Part shown: piece after piece, positions 20,336-30,338 of the stretch | Numbering within the stretch: the first letter of the stretch is position 1 | Layout of the letters: each line of letters starts with the position of its first letter | Notes under the pieces: generated by a model | Database searches by the model: none | Seen by the model: only the letters and a program-made list of their open reading frames with translations | Told to the model about the DNA's origin: nothing | Position numbers and translations under genes: made by a program | Assembly (NCBI RefSeq): GCF_016907845.1 | Contig: NZ_JAFBCS010000001.1 | Span: forward strand, 806,001 to 870,000 | Direction of reading: 5' to 3' | DNA: 64,000 bases | Source: Arcanobacterium pluranimalium | GTDB taxonomy: Bacteria > Actinomycetota > Actinomycetes > Actinomycetales > Actinomycetaceae

Positions 20336-20827
20336 TCGTATGTGTTCGTATGTCGTTTGGGGATGATCGTGCGGGGCAGGTCTTGGGTTAGTGTCGTGCA
20401 CGGCGGGCGCTAGTCAGGAGCCGGTTCTACTTGCTTAAATATTTGAGGAAGAATAAAAATCTTGATACCATCACCTTATGTTTTACCTACTATTTTCCTA
20501 ACGAGCCTGAATAAGGCCGGCTGATGTTACAGCTGAGCGTGGCTGCTGCGCCGCTTGCGAGCATGATCGGTCAACCCAATTGCTGGTGAGTATGCGTACC
20601 AGTAAACTCTGTTGTTTAGCTCGTATTTCCAGCCAAAAACCGGTGTTCAACACTGCTGATATTCAACGTTGTTGATATTCAACACTGTGGATCATCTGCG
20701 AGTAACGGCTAATGAGTCGCTCGAGAGCGCCTTTGCATCACCAGGGAGCACTCAGCTCGATTTGCACACCGTTTAACTAACGCCATTTTCATTCATTGCA
20801 TTTGTGTAGGTCTATAACTAGGTAATC
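20336..20827. other. Intergenic region upstream of the ABC exporter
   Basis: No gene found. It holds a 3 x 16-bp tandem repeat (20646-20693, listed separately) and a TATAAC -10-like hexamer at 20813-20818, nine bases before the exporter start. The ribosome site there is weak (AGG). Confidence 0.5.
20646..20693. repeat. Three tandem 16-bp repeats
   Basis: TTCAACACTGCTGATA (20646), TTCAACGTTGTTGATA (20662) and TTCAACACTGTGGATC (20678) run head to tail at an exact 16-bp period, about 135-180 bases before the exporter gene. The middle copy contains the palindrome CAACGTTG. It looks like an iterated protein-binding site. Confidence 0.6.
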
Positions 20828-23101
20828 ATGGGTATTAAACGTCTTTTTTCAACCTCTTCTCGTTCTGCTTTCAAGATCACAGCACCGCTATCAAACGAGA
20901 CCAGTGCTCCGGCTACGGGCGACTTTGCCGACCAAACGGCTAAAGCGCGTGTTCACCAGCTGCGCGTTGCTCGTACCCGAATCAATCAACGCGTATTTGA
21001 AGTTGGCCCTACACCGAAGAAATGGCCCGCATTTGCGAAGTTTCAGGATTTTGCACCTATCGACCCCGATCACGTGCTGCGTTCGATTGTCCGCGGAAAT
21101 CGCGGCACGCTCGCCTTATCAATTATTGGCATGTCTGTGCTGTTTTTAGGAAGCGCGTTGACTCCGTGGGCTGTCGGTATTCTCCTGGATTCTGGCTTAG
21201 AGCGCGGTTTGACTACTGCAATAATTCCCGGTTTGCTTCTCACTGTTGGACTCATAATTGTGCGCTCCTGGGCAGCTGTATCAGATGCAATCAATTCCAT
21301 GCTCTACTTTCGAGGTGCGATCGGCTCTTCACTGGTACAAGTTCAGCGCTATACCGGTATCCGCAGCGGAGGAAAACAACAGTTTTCCTCCGGAGAGATA
21401 GTTTCGGCAACCGAGGGTGACTCTCGAAAAGTCGGAATGTTCTTAAGCTCTCTATCTGCGGCTATCTCAGCATTTATTTCATTTGGAGTGGTCGTATTCC
21501 TCATGATCCGCACCAGTGTTCCGCTCGGATTACTGGTCGGAATAGGGCTGCCAATTTTGCTTGTGGGCATGAGCGTCTTGGTTCGTCCTTTGCAAAATCG
21601 CCTTAAAGACCAGCGAGAAGAGCGCAGTAAGCTGACGACGCTCGGTACCGATGCCGTCGTCGGCCTGCGTGTGCTGCGTGGTATGGGAGGCGAGGACGAG
21701 TACAACGCACGCTATGAACAGCAGTCTGTTGCTCTGCGAGAAGCGGGTATTCGGGCCGCGCTCGTGCAATCGATTCTTGGTGCGTTGAGCACTGCCATTC
21801 CTGCCATCTACACGGCGGTGGTGATCAGCATCGGACTGTGGTTCATCTACCACGGCAATCTCAGTCGCGGTGAGCTTGTGTCGTTTTTCGGATATATGGC
21901 GTTCCTTGGCGCGCCAGTTTCTACTGCTACGCAGCTAGTTCATGCAATTCCAGACGCCCGCGTGGGAGCCGAACGTATGGGAAGAATCCTCAAAATCGAG
22001 CCGCTTACCTCGGATGAGAACTGCGGGCGTGACGCCGAGCCAGGTAGTACTGAGTTAAGTGGCGTCGCACTGAGTAGTGCCGAGCAGAGCAGCGCAGCGC
22101 AACGCAACGCCGAGCAGAGTGGCGTCACGCAGCAAGACGCCGTGCCCACCGGCACTGCATTGAGTAGCGTCGCCCCGGGCAACAGTGCACCAACTAGCAC
22201 CGCACCCCAAATTGACTGGAAGACGGTCGATTTACTAGAACCTGCATCTGGCACGCGCGTCATCGGTGGGCAATTCACAGTGCTTGTGGGCGCCGATCCT
22301 AATATGGCAGCTCAGATTGCTGAAAAGCTCGCGCGCGTGGACGACGATCAGCGCGCTTACGTCGTCGTCACAGCGAAAGATGTGGACGACCAGGCAACAG
22401 AAGACCAGGCAACGGAAGACGAGACAACAGAAAGCCAGGCAGCAACAGGGAAAACAGCGGAAGAGAAAACAATCGATCTGTGCACGATTGCACTGCGCAC
22501 CGTGCGTCAAAATATCGTGCTCTCCCAAGCGATTGCGCAGCTCTTTCAGGGGAGGATTAGGTCGAACCTCGCTGGGGCGAATGCCGATGACCTGCTACCG
22601 CGCCCAATAGCGGTGCAAATGGCCGATACGGGCGACGGAATGGGCGTTGCCCAGCGCGAGCACACGATCAACCTCAATATGCCCAGCAGTGAGGCGATGC
22701 GTAGCGCATTATTTGTGGCGGACGCGCTTGACATCATCGAATCAGACGAGGGGCTTGATGCGCGCCTTTCCGAACGCGGCCGCAATCTCTCGGGAGGTCA
22801 GCGGCAGCGCCTGGCTTTGGCGCGCGCTGTGCTAACCAATGCGCCGATTCTGGTGCTGGTAGAACCCACATCGGCAGTAGATTCGCATACGGAAGCGCGG
22901 ATTGCGCAGCGTTTGCAGGCACAACGACTCAACCAGACCACCGTCGTCGTGAGCAGTTCGCCGATCATGTTGAATCAGGCCGATCGAGTGGTTTTCATCG
23001 GCCACGATGGCACCGTGGCAGCTGCCGGCACGCATGAAGAACTATTGAAGAACGAGCACTATTATCAGGTAGTGCATCGCGCCGCGGGCGAAGAGGAGTG
23101 A
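20828..23101 (+). CDS. ABC exporter subunit 1, degenerate ATPase (keeps LSGGQ only)
   Basis: ABC transporter with an N-terminal six-helix membrane domain (about 90-390) and a C-terminal nucleotide-binding domain, 757 residues. The NBD has lost its own ATP-binding residues. The Walker A position reads VGADPNMAA (488-495) with no Gly-Lys-Ser. The Walker B Asp is Val678 (LVLVEPTS, Glu679 kept). The switch His is Ser711. The signature LSGGQ (654-658) and D-loop SAVDS are intact. Two low-complexity insertions occur: about residues 404-460, and about 520-545, where a 15-bp DNA unit starting CAGGCAAC recurs four times. It overlaps subunit 2 and must pair with it to act. Confidence 0.9.
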   Translation: MGIKRLFSTSSRSAFKITAPLSNETSAPATGDFADQTAKARVHQLRVARTRINQRVFEVGPTPKKWPAFAKFQDFAPIDPDHVLRSIVRGNRGTLALSIIGMSVLFLGSALTPWAVGILLDSGLERGLTTAIIPGLLLTVGLIIVRSWAAVSDAINSMLYFRGAIGSSLVQVQRYTGIRSGGKQQFSSGEIVSATEGDSRKVGMFLSSLSAAISAFISFGVVVFLMIRTSVPLGLLVGIGLPILLVGMSVLVRPLQNRLKDQREERSKLTTLGTDAVVGLRVLRGMGGEDEYNARYEQQSVALREAGIRAALVQSILGALSTAIPAIYTAVVISIGLWFIYHGNLSRGELVSFFGYMAFLGAPVSTATQLVHAIPDARVGAERMGRILKIEPLTSDENCGRDAEPGSTELSGVALSSAEQSSAAQRNAEQSGVTQQDAVPTGTALSSVAPGNSAPTSTAPQIDWKTVDLLEPASGTRVIGGQFTVLVGADPNMAAQIAEKLARVDDDQRAYVVVTAKDVDDQATEDQATEDETTESQAATGKTAEEKTIDLCTIALRTVRQNIVLSQAIAQLFQGRIRSNLAGANADDLLPRPIAVQMADTGDGMGVAQREHTINLNMPSSEAMRSALFVADALDIIESDEGLDARLSERGRNLSGGQRQRLALARAVLTNAPILVLVEPTSAVDSHTEARIAQRLQAQRLNQTTVVVSSSPIMLNQADRVVFIGHDGTVAAAGTHEELLKNEHYYQVVHRAAGEEE
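22391..22450 (+). repeat. In-frame 15-bp tandem repeat in exporter subunit 1
   Basis: Four consecutive 15-bp units related to CAGGCAACAGAAGAC start at 22391, 22406, 22421 and 22436. They encode QATED-like pentapeptides inside the nucleotide-binding domain, between the Walker A position and the Q-loop. Confidence 0.75.
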
Positions 23102-23103
23102 GT

Positions 23104-24834
23104 ATGAAGTTACCAATTGCATCAAACAAGACGATTATCCGCGAACTCTCGGCGCTATTTATGCAGTTCAAAGGGGAATTTGCCCTCACGCTTGGCCTGC
23201 AAGTTATTGTGGCATGTGCGGCAATTGTAACGCCGTGGGTGATTGGTACTGCTATCGATCAAATTGCCCAAGGTGCTCCATATTCGTCCATAAAACGAAA
23301 TATCTACGTTTTGATCATTGCGGTGCTCGTGCAAGCCCTCACTGCTTGGTTTGCCGATTATCGCGCCCGCGTGTTGGGGCAGAAAATCTTCCACACGCTG
23401 CGCACGAATCTGGTCAACGCCGTAACGCATTTGCCGCTTTCGGTGGTGGAAGCGGCCGGAACGGGCGATCTGCTCGGCCGCACCACCTCGGATATTGACC
23501 GAGTGGAGTTCGTGATCCGCCAAGGAATCTCGCGAATTGCAGTACTCAGCCTGACTATTTGTGTGACAGTCGGCGCGGCCGTTATTACTGATATTCGGGT
23601 GGGAATAGTGGTGCTGTTGGCGTTCATTCCAATGTTCTTTGTGCTGCGTAAATACTTGCGACGCTCCATCGCAGCCTACCTTGCCACCTCGGCGCTGATC
23701 GCCGAGTTCAACGGCGATATTGCAGAAACGGTTGAGCATTCGGCCACGGTTGACTCCATGAGTATGCGTGAGCACAGGATTCGCCGCACGGGCACGATTT
23801 TGCGCGAAATGTGGATCAATGAGCGCTACACCGCGTGGATGCGTGCCATTTTTGGTGCGCAAACGGCAATCGTGTTGATTTCTCCGATTGCGATTTCGGT
23901 GTTGTGGGGGAGTTGGCTGGTTGGACTGGGTCTGACGACTGCTGGTGTTGTGGTTACGGTAACGCTCTACGTCCAACAGTTGCGCTGGCCAATCGAAGAG
24001 CTCTCCTGGTGGACCGACGAATTCCAGTTCGCTTGGGTGGCTTTTGCCCGTATTTTCGGGGTTGCGGAGATTGCGAGTGATCGCCTTAGTGGCGAGGAGG
24101 TTCCGAGCGACGATGGCGTCTGCGTGCGTAACGTCGATTTCGCCTATCGGGAGGGCCACCCGGTGCTCAAAAATATTTCCCTCGATATTAAGCCTGGTGA
24201 GCGGCTTACAATTGTGGGTCCATCTGGGTCTGGCAAGTCCACGCTGGGGCGTCTCATCGCAGGTGTGAATCCGCCGCTCAACGGTCAGGTGGAGATTGGC
24301 GGAGTGGAGGTCATCCATCTGCAAGAAAAGATTCTCCATCAAACGGTGGCGCTAGTGACTCAGGAGAACCACATTTTCGTGGGCACAATCCGCGAGAACC
24401 TGCAGCTTGCCGCGCCGGCTGCGAGCGACGCAGATTTAAAGCAGGCGCTTAGCGCAGTAAATGCACACTGGGTTGAGTCTTTACCTGAGGGAATCGATAC
24501 TAAGGTGGGTTCGGGTGCGCTTGAGCTGCCACCGGATTACGCGCAGCAACTGGCACTGGCGAGAATCGTGCTCCTTGATCCGCAGGTTCTTGTGCTCGAT
24601 GAAGCCACCTCGCTGCTCGATCCTACCGCAGCTCGTAGCGCCGAGCGTGCCCTCGCACGCGTTCTAGAAGGGCGCACGGTTATTTCCATTGCGCACCGTC
24701 TTTACACTGCTTACGACGCCGATCGGGTTGCGGTTCTTATCGACGGCGAGATTGCGGAGTTGGGAACGCATCAGGAACTGGTGGCTCAGGGCAAAGAGTA
24801 CGCTTCGCTTTGGGAGACGTGGCAGCAGGACTGA
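23104..24834 (+). CDS. ABC exporter subunit 2, catalytic ATPase with degenerate signature
   Basis: Half-transporter with six predicted membrane helices and a C-terminal NBD, 576 residues from ATG 23104, which has GAGGAG six bases upstream. A GTG at 23098 has no spacing for a ribosome site. Walker A GPSGSGKS (Lys378), the Q-loop VTQENH, Walker B VLVLDEATS (Asp499, Glu500) and switch His531 are intact. The signature reads LPPDY (475-479) instead of LSGGQ. This is the mirror image of subunit 1, so the heterodimer should have exactly one competent ATP site. Substrate unknown; fusion-type exporters of lipids, drugs or peptides are all possible. Confidence 0.92.
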   Translation: MKLPIASNKTIIRELSALFMQFKGEFALTLGLQVIVACAAIVTPWVIGTAIDQIAQGAPYSSIKRNIYVLIIAVLVQALTAWFADYRARVLGQKIFHTLRTNLVNAVTHLPLSVVEAAGTGDLLGRTTSDIDRVEFVIRQGISRIAVLSLTICVTVGAAVITDIRVGIVVLLAFIPMFFVLRKYLRRSIAAYLATSALIAEFNGDIAETVEHSATVDSMSMREHRIRRTGTILREMWINERYTAWMRAIFGAQTAIVLISPIAISVLWGSWLVGLGLTTAGVVVTVTLYVQQLRWPIEELSWWTDEFQFAWVAFARIFGVAEIASDRLSGEEVPSDDGVCVRNVDFAYREGHPVLKNISLDIKPGERLTIVGPSGSGKSTLGRLIAGVNPPLNGQVEIGGVEVIHLQEKILHQTVALVTQENHIFVGTIRENLQLAAPAASDADLKQALSAVNAHWVESLPEGIDTKVGSGALELPPDYAQQLALARIVLLDPQVLVLDEATSLLDPTAARSAERALARVLEGRTVISIAHRLYTAYDADRVAVLIDGEIAELGTHQELVAQGKEYASLWETWQQD

Positions 24835-24964
24835 GCTGCCATCCAGCGTCGGGCTGGGTTTCCAGCAACGCAAAGCTCGGCTTACTGCTCGTTGTGCAGG
24901 CTGCCCAGCAACGTAACGCTGAGTTGCTACCAGTCGCGCGACAAAATCGCTGAGCCACAAATCG

Positions 24965-25609
24965 CTAGAGCCACAGCACCAAGGTGAGAACGATGGTGCC
25001 AGCTAAAGCGACCAATGGCAGGGTGTTAAAGCTGCTCACGGCACTGGAAGCTACTTTAGTGGAATGAGGAGAGTCTGAATCAAAAGCTGAATGTGTTGCG
25101 AGAGAATCTTGGGAGGAGCACTTCTTCTGAGCTTTGAGCGCAGATTGGCGACTTTCGATAATAAGCACGGCGCGCCGCACCGAAACGATCAACGGAACCC
25201 GGGCGTCGTCGTCGCGATCCCAATCGACATCCTTTTCTACCTGTTTTGACTCACGTACCGAATTTTCAAAGACGCCGGCGCGCGAGGGAATACTCCAGGC
25301 GGAAATCTTGCGTCCAGAAACGGTATGAACGATCAAACCCCAACGATTCTCAACGTAGTCAAGATCGCCCCACGGCACGTCCACCGTACGCGTGAGATTG
25401 ACGATCCGCAGTCCGCGCGGACCAACCTCTGTGCGCGGATTTCCATAAGCCACCCACGCGAAGACGGCGATAAACGCCGAAATTGGCAACGCACGGAGAG
25501 CTTCGCTCCACCCTCCATGCCATGCTGAACCACCAGCAATAATCAGGGCGAGCGCCACGAGCGCATATCCGTAGAGTTGGGTACCTTTTCCACGCAAAAT
25601 GTAGGTCAT
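24965..25609 (-). CDS. PH-domain membrane protein (bacterial bPH type)
   Basis: A 214-residue membrane protein: two N-terminal hydrophobic segments (about 12-30 and 38-55), a soluble PH-like stretch with GPRGLRIVNLTRTVDVPWGD and SGRKISAWSIPSR, then a Ser-rich linker and a final hydrophobic helix (about 196-214). The arrangement matches the small actinobacterial PH-domain proteins of unknown role. It is divergent from typA. A specific function cannot be assigned. Confidence 0.65.
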   Translation of the reverse strand: MTYILRGKGTQLYGYALVALALIIAGGSAWHGGWSEALRALPISAFIAVFAWVAYGNPRTEVGPRGLRIVNLTRTVDVPWGDLDYVENRWGLIVHTVSGRKISAWSIPSRAGVFENSVRESKQVEKDVDWDRDDDARVPLIVSVRRAVLIIESRQSALKAQKKCSSQDSLATHSAFDSDSPHSTKVASSAVSSFNTLPLVALAGTIVLTLVLWL

Positions 25610-25877
25610 GATGAGATTCTTTCAAATTTCGCTGCCAGGGGTAAAATCTGGGTGGCTAAGAGCGCACATTGAATTGAAGATAACAGTGTTCTTTCGCTCG
25701 CACTTCGGAGATTTATATAGTTGTGAATCGCTAAAACAGCGTAGGATTTCCACGCTGGCACTTTCGCGCAACGCTTTCGAGATTTTGTTTTAAGTGCCTA
25801 AATTTGCACAAATCGAAATACTTCACAGCACCGCCGCGGTACTGGCGCGCAAGTAGCAAAGAAATGAGAACACACAT

Positions 25878-27803
25878 ATGACCGTACGCAACAGCCTGCG
25901 AAATGTTGCCATCGTAGCCCACGTTGACCACGGAAAAACCACATTGGTGGATGCCATGCTCTGGCAGGGTGGCGCTTTTGACCAGCGGGCAACGGTGGAG
26001 AAAACCGGCGAGCGCGTTATGGATTCGGGTGATTTGGAGCGCGAAAAAGGAATCACGATCCTTGCCAAGAACACCGCAATCACTTACACCGGCCCATCGG
26101 CTGCCGAGTTTGGGGCGCCGGAAGGCGTGGTTATCAACGTTATCGATACTCCTGGTCACGCCGATTTTTCGGGCGAGGTAGAGCGCGGGCTTTCGATGGT
26201 TGACGGCGTCGTATTGCTCGTTGATGCTTCGGAAGGACCATTGCCACAGACTCGTTTTGTGCTGCGCAAGGCGCTCGAAGCGAACTTGCCCGTCATCCCA
26301 GTGATCAACAAAGTCGATCGCCCCGATGCGCGCATTAGCGAAGTCGTTTCCGAAACTCAGGATCTTTTGTTGAATCTCGCCGCCGATATTGAGGACGTCG
26401 ATGGGCTTGACTTGGATCGTATCCTCGAGATTCCAACGATTTATGCGGCTGCAAAAGCTGGCCACGCCGACACTGAGCAGCCGGCCGACGGCGATTTGCC
26501 TGCCAACCCCAATCTCGAACCGCTGTTTAGGGCGATTTTGGAATACATTCCTGCCCCTACGTACGACGACGCCGCGCCACTCGTCGCGCAGGTCACGAAC
26601 CTTGATGCCTCGCCTTTCTTGGGTCGCTTGGCGCTCGTGCGCGTGTATTCGGGTGAACTGAAGAAAAATTCGTGGGTCGGTTTGATGGATGGCCCTGATT
26701 CGAAGCTTGAGCGCGTGCACGTGACGGAATTGCTGCGAACAGATGGTCTTGAGCGTAAGCCTGCCGAAACTGCTGGTCCTGGCGATATTGTGGCAATTGC
26801 TGGAATCCCCAATATCACGATTGGGCAAACTCTTGTTGATTTGGAAAATCCACTTCCGATGCCGCCGATTCATGTTGACGATCCGGCGATTTCCATGACG
26901 ATCGGTATTAACACTTCGCCTTTGGCAGGAAAAGTGAAAGGTCACAAGCTTACTGCACGTCAAGTCCGTGACCGTCTGACGCAAGAGCTGGTGGGCAACG
27001 TGTCGATTCGCGTGCTGCCTACTGATCGTCCGGACGCTTGGGAAGTGCAAGATCGTGGCGAATTAGCGCTCGCGATTTTGGTGGAAACTATGCGCCGTGA
27101 GGGCTTTGAACTCACGGTTGGTAAACCGCAAGTCGTGAAGAAGATTATCGACGGTAAGGTTTTTGAGCCGTGGGAGCGCGCTACTATCGATGTGCCAGAG
27201 GAGTATCTCGGTGCAGTGACGCAGCTTATGGCGGCTCGCAAAGGGCAAATGACGACTATGTCTAACCATGGAACTGGTTGGGTGCGAATGGAATTTTTAT
27301 TGCCCTCGCGTGGCATGATCGGCTTCCGCACCCAGTTCCTCACGCAGACGCGCGGTACCGGTATTGCGGCGTCAATTTCTGAGGGTTACCAGCCGTGGGC
27401 AGGCGATATTGAATCGCGCACCACGGGCTCGCTTGTGTCCGACCGCGCTGGTCAGATCACTGCTTTCTCGTTGCAACGCCTTGAAGATCGCGGCACGTTC
27501 TTCGTTGTGCCGGGCGATGAAACCTACGAGGGGCAAGTTGTGGGCGAGAATCCGCGCAATGAGGATATGGAAGTGAACGTCGTCAAAGCTAAAGAAATGA
27601 CGAATATGCGCTCGTCCACTGCCGATGTGTTTGAAACGCTCCAAGCGAGTCGCCAGCTCACCTTGGAAGAATCGATCGAATTTGCGGCCGAAGACGAATG
27701 TATCGAAGTAACTCCTGAAACAGTGCGCATTCGCAAGGTAATCTTGAATACTGCAGACCGTCAGCGCGAAGCAGCGCGTCGCAAGAGGGCTGCACGTGCT
27801 TAG
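25878..27803 (+). CDS. typA: Ribosome-associated GTPase TypA/BipA
   Basis: Translational GTPase, 641 residues. The P-loop AHVDHGKTT, the switch motif [20 protein letters not shown] and NKVDRPDA appear in order, followed by the EF-G-like beta-barrel and domain V. The TypA-specific C-terminal region contains [15 protein letters not shown]. It acts on ribosome assembly and stress adaptation in other bacteria. The start is fixed by the conserved [12 protein letters not shown]; the upstream ribosome site is poor (AATGAGAA). A group of cell-envelope genes lies downstream. Confidence 0.95.
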   Translation: MTVRNSLRNVAIVAHVDHGKTTLVDAMLWQGGAFDQRATVEKTGERVMDSGDLEREKGITILAKNTAITYTGPSAAEFGAPEGVVINVIDTPGHADFSGEVERGLSMVDGVVLLVDASEGPLPQTRFVLRKALEANLPVIPVINKVDRPDARISEVVSETQDLLLNLAADIEDVDGLDLDRILEIPTIYAAAKAGHADTEQPADGDLPANPNLEPLFRAILEYIPAPTYDDAAPLVAQVTNLDASPFLGRLALVRVYSGELKKNSWVGLMDGPDSKLERVHVTELLRTDGLERKPAETAGPGDIVAIAGIPNITIGQTLVDLENPLPMPPIHVDDPAISMTIGINTSPLAGKVKGHKLTARQVRDRLTQELVGNVSIRVLPTDRPDAWEVQDRGELALAILVETMRREGFELTVGKPQVVKKIIDGKVFEPWERATIDVPEEYLGAVTQLMAARKGQMTTMSNHGTGWVRMEFLLPSRGMIGFRTQFLTQTRGTGIAASISEGYQPWAGDIESRTTGSLVSDRAGQITAFSLQRLEDRGTFFVVPGDETYEGQVVGENPRNEDMEVNVVKAKEMTNMRSSTADVFETLQASRQLTLEESIEFAAEDECIEVTPETVRIRKVILNTADRQREAARRKRAARA

Positions 27804-27835
27804 ATATTTCTACTACTGATGCTGGAGCTGGGCAG

Positions 27836-28327
27836 ATGCAAAAAACTGCTTTACATATTCTCCTAGGTCTGTGTTTGGGCGCTATCACGGCGGTAGTCGG
27901 CTCAATTGTGCAGGCTGGAGCGTGGAAACTGCCGTGGGGCGGTCTGGTTTTAGCTGCTGCAATCGTGGTGGCGGGGACGTGGTTCTCCTATGAAATCGGT
28001 GCGCTAGCAGCAAGTTTTGCTTTTGCTTTGGCGATGTTTTCGGTCACGGTGGTGCTGTTTTTCTTCTCGCCGAGCAACGATGTGCTCGCTTTAGCTGAGG
28101 ATTATCGGGCGCACGCTTGGATTCTTGGTTCAGTGGTGTTGTCCGTCGTGACGATGATCAGCGTGGACGTGCTGTGCCGTCGTCGTTCTGTACAACATCG
28201 TGACGACGACGCGACGCAAGTTGCCGAGCAAACTGCGGCAACGCAAGCTGAGGGAACGCAAACTGAGGCAACGCACATTACGGCTGAACAAACTGTAACT
28301 GAGCAGGTTGAGGCAAAACACATCTGA
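27836..28327 (+). CDS. Small four-helix membrane protein with repetitive tail
   Basis: I do not recognise a specific family. The 163-residue protein has four hydrophobic segments (about 7-27, 33-52, 57-78, 95-113), then a basic turn (RRRSVQHR) and a hydrophilic Ala/Thr/Glu/Gln tail of about 40 residues. The tail DNA shows a 15-bp period: ACGCAAGCTGAGGGA at 28241 and ACGCAAACTGAGGCA at 28256. It begins 32 bases after typA and is followed closely by the VanW gene, so it may be cotranscribed with both. Confidence 0.6.
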   Translation: MQKTALHILLGLCLGAITAVVGSIVQAGAWKLPWGGLVLAAAIVVAGTWFSYEIGALAASFAFALAMFSVTVVLFFFSPSNDVLALAEDYRAHAWILGSVVLSVVTMISVDVLCRRRSVQHRDDDATQVAEQTAATQAEGTQTEATHITAEQTVTEQVEAKHI

Positions 28328-28379
28328 GCCTCTTGCCTGATATGCGAGGGCCTTGCTTAGTTGGCGAGAAAGGAAGCTT

Positions 28380-30248
28380 GTGTCTGAGGAGAAAAACCCA
28401 CGCAGTTGGGCGCAATCTGCTGATTCCGGCATTGCAGCAGATTCTAGCGCCGCGGCGGATACCAGCATGAACGCGGATACCAACGCTGCAGCGAATTCTA
28501 ACGCTTCAAAGGATTACTGGGACTGGGACGAGCAGCGCTCCACAGAAACTCAGGAGCACAAGGCGCGAATGGCACGCTCACGCAAACGCTGGATTATCGG
28601 GGCTATCTCGACTTTTGCGGTGTTAACACTGGCGTATATTGGGATTGCTTTCTACCTTGGCGCACGCATTCCCAGTAATACCGAAGTTTCTGGAGTGCCA
28701 GTTGGTGGACTCACCAAAGATGAAGCCAAAGCTAAGTTAGAGTCGCAGCTGCAAGCGCGCACGCAGGCAGCGCGTTCGGTGAGCGTCAAAGATTCTTCCC
28801 AGAACGTTTCACTCAACCCAGCTGATTTTTCTTTACGTTTCGATCCAGATGCTTCCCTCGATCCACTGGTCGGTTTTTCGCTGAATCCGGCTCGCGTTGT
28901 GGCTCATTTTGGCCGCGGAAAGATGACGACGGCGGTAGCCACGGTAGACGACAAAAAGCTCGACACAGCACTTGATGCTGCGATAGCGCAGCTCAAAGTC
29001 GATCCGGTGGAACCGAGCATCACATTCGACTCCGCCAAAGCGAGCGTAGTTACTACGAAGGCGAAAAATGGTGTGAGTATCGATCGCGGGCAAGCGGCGT
29101 CGCACGTGAGAGAACACTGGTTTGATGCATCGGATAAAATAGTGCTCCCGAGCAAAAGCATGCCACCGCATGTGAGCGATGATCAGATTGCGGCTTTTGT
29201 GAAAAACGAGGTCGATCCGGTGATTTCGAAACCGGTGTCGGTAGTTATCCGTGAGAAAGTCATTGACCTCGAACCGCGAGACCTCGGTGGACTGCTCGTT
29301 TTTGAGGCAAAATCGGGCAAGCCGGTGCTTAGTATTAACAAAGCAGCTCTCAAAGACTGTTTGCGAGCGCGTTCGGGCGGGATTTTGAAGGATCCAGTCG
29401 ATGCGCGAATTGAGATCGTCAATCACACCACTCCTACAGTAATTCCTGCTCAACCGGGTGAAGTGATTGATCTGGACAAACTCTCCCAGGAGCTGCTCAA
29501 TATCGGTAAGCAAAGCGATCGCACTGTGAAGCCGCAGATCGTGCAAGGCGAGCCGGAGTTCACCACTGAGCAGGCGCAAAAAATGGGGGTTAAGGAAGTC
29601 GTATCAGAGTTCTCCACCCCGATCACGTCTGATCCGGTGCGCACCACAAATTTGCGGGTCGGCTCGCAAAAGGTGTCTAATCGCGTTATCAAACCGGGTG
29701 AAGATTTCAACCTTGAGCAGCTACTTGGTGAGATTAGCACCGCTCAGGGCTTTGTAAGCTCTGGGGTGTTGGTCGATGGTTTCGGCTCCGAAGCAGTAGG
29801 TGGCGGCCTTTCACAGCTGTCTACGAATACGTTCAATATTGGCTATCGCGCCGGTATGGTGGACGTTCAGCACCGCCCACATACGCAGTATTATTCGCGG
29901 TATCCTGCTGGATTGGAATCGACGCTGTGGTCTGGGCAGATAAATATGATCTGGAAAAACAACACGCCTTATGGTGCAGTAGTGGATTCCTATGTGGCTG
30001 ATGGGCGGTTGGTGACGCGCTTGTGGTCTACCAAGCACTGGGACGTGCAGGTGTGGAGCGGCCCGCGCCAGAATTTGGTGCCTGCTACTACCGAAGTGAA
30101 CAAAAAGAAAGACTGCACACCGTATGGTCCTGGCAATCCTGGTTTCACGATCACGGTTGGGCGAAAAGTGAGTTTGAACGGTCAAATCCACGAGGATTCC
30201 ACCCTCACCTGGCGTTATAACCCTCAAAATGGCGCTACGTGCCAATGA
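28380..30248 (+). CDS. VanW-domain cell-wall protein
   Basis: Membrane-anchored extracytoplasmic protein, 622 residues from GTG 28380, with AAGGA upstream. Residues 1-60 are a disordered Ala/Ser/Asn-rich cytoplasmic stretch. One transmembrane helix (about 75-95) follows KRWIIGAISTF. Then come regions resembling putative peptidoglycan-binding repeats (segments such as GVPVGGLTKDEAKAKL and PVSVVIREKVIDLEPRDLGG). The VanW domain runs from about 425 to 570 (KPGEDFNLEQLLG, GGGLSQLSTNTFN, YYSRYPAGLESTL). VanW proteins are linked to vancomycin-resistance clusters and wall metabolism, but their biochemical role is unclear. Confidence 0.85.
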   Translation: MSEEKNPRSWAQSADSGIAADSSAAADTSMNADTNAAANSNASKDYWDWDEQRSTETQEHKARMARSRKRWIIGAISTFAVLTLAYIGIAFYLGARIPSNTEVSGVPVGGLTKDEAKAKLESQLQARTQAARSVSVKDSSQNVSLNPADFSLRFDPDASLDPLVGFSLNPARVVAHFGRGKMTTAVATVDDKKLDTALDAAIAQLKVDPVEPSITFDSAKASVVTTKAKNGVSIDRGQAASHVREHWFDASDKIVLPSKSMPPHVSDDQIAAFVKNEVDPVISKPVSVVIREKVIDLEPRDLGGLLVFEAKSGKPVLSINKAALKDCLRARSGGILKDPVDARIEIVNHTTPTVIPAQPGEVIDLDKLSQELLNIGKQSDRTVKPQIVQGEPEFTTEQAQKMGVKEVVSEFSTPITSDPVRTTNLRVGSQKVSNRVIKPGEDFNLEQLLGEISTAQGFVSSGVLVDGFGSEAVGGGLSQLSTNTFNIGYRAGMVDVQHRPHTQYYSRYPAGLESTLWSGQINMIWKNNTPYGAVVDSYVADGRLVTRLWSTKHWDVQVWSGPRQNLVPATTEVNKKKDCTPYGPGNPGFTITVGRKVSLNGQIHEDSTLTWRYNPQNGATCQ

Positions 30249-30338
30249 GATCCGTCCTATTTATTGGCAACTTCTGCCAAAAAAGACGATACTTGAACTA
30301 AAGAAATCCCGTAAATCCTTTAACGATGTGGAGATAAC

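Noticed and set aside
22037-22466. Exporter subunit 1 as a broken pseudogene
   Set aside because: The frame is open throughout, the LSGGQ and D-loop are kept, and the partner has the reciprocal loss. That pattern fits a functional asymmetric dimer better than decay.
23155-24342. Reverse-strand open frame of about 395 codons opposite exporter subunit 2
   Set aside because: Antisense shadow of a clear ABC exporter; composition is abnormal (His, Asn, Arg) and no motif is recognisable.
25731-27050. Reverse-strand open frame of about 439 codons opposite typA
   Set aside because: It covers conserved typA sequence on the other strand and shows only shadow composition.
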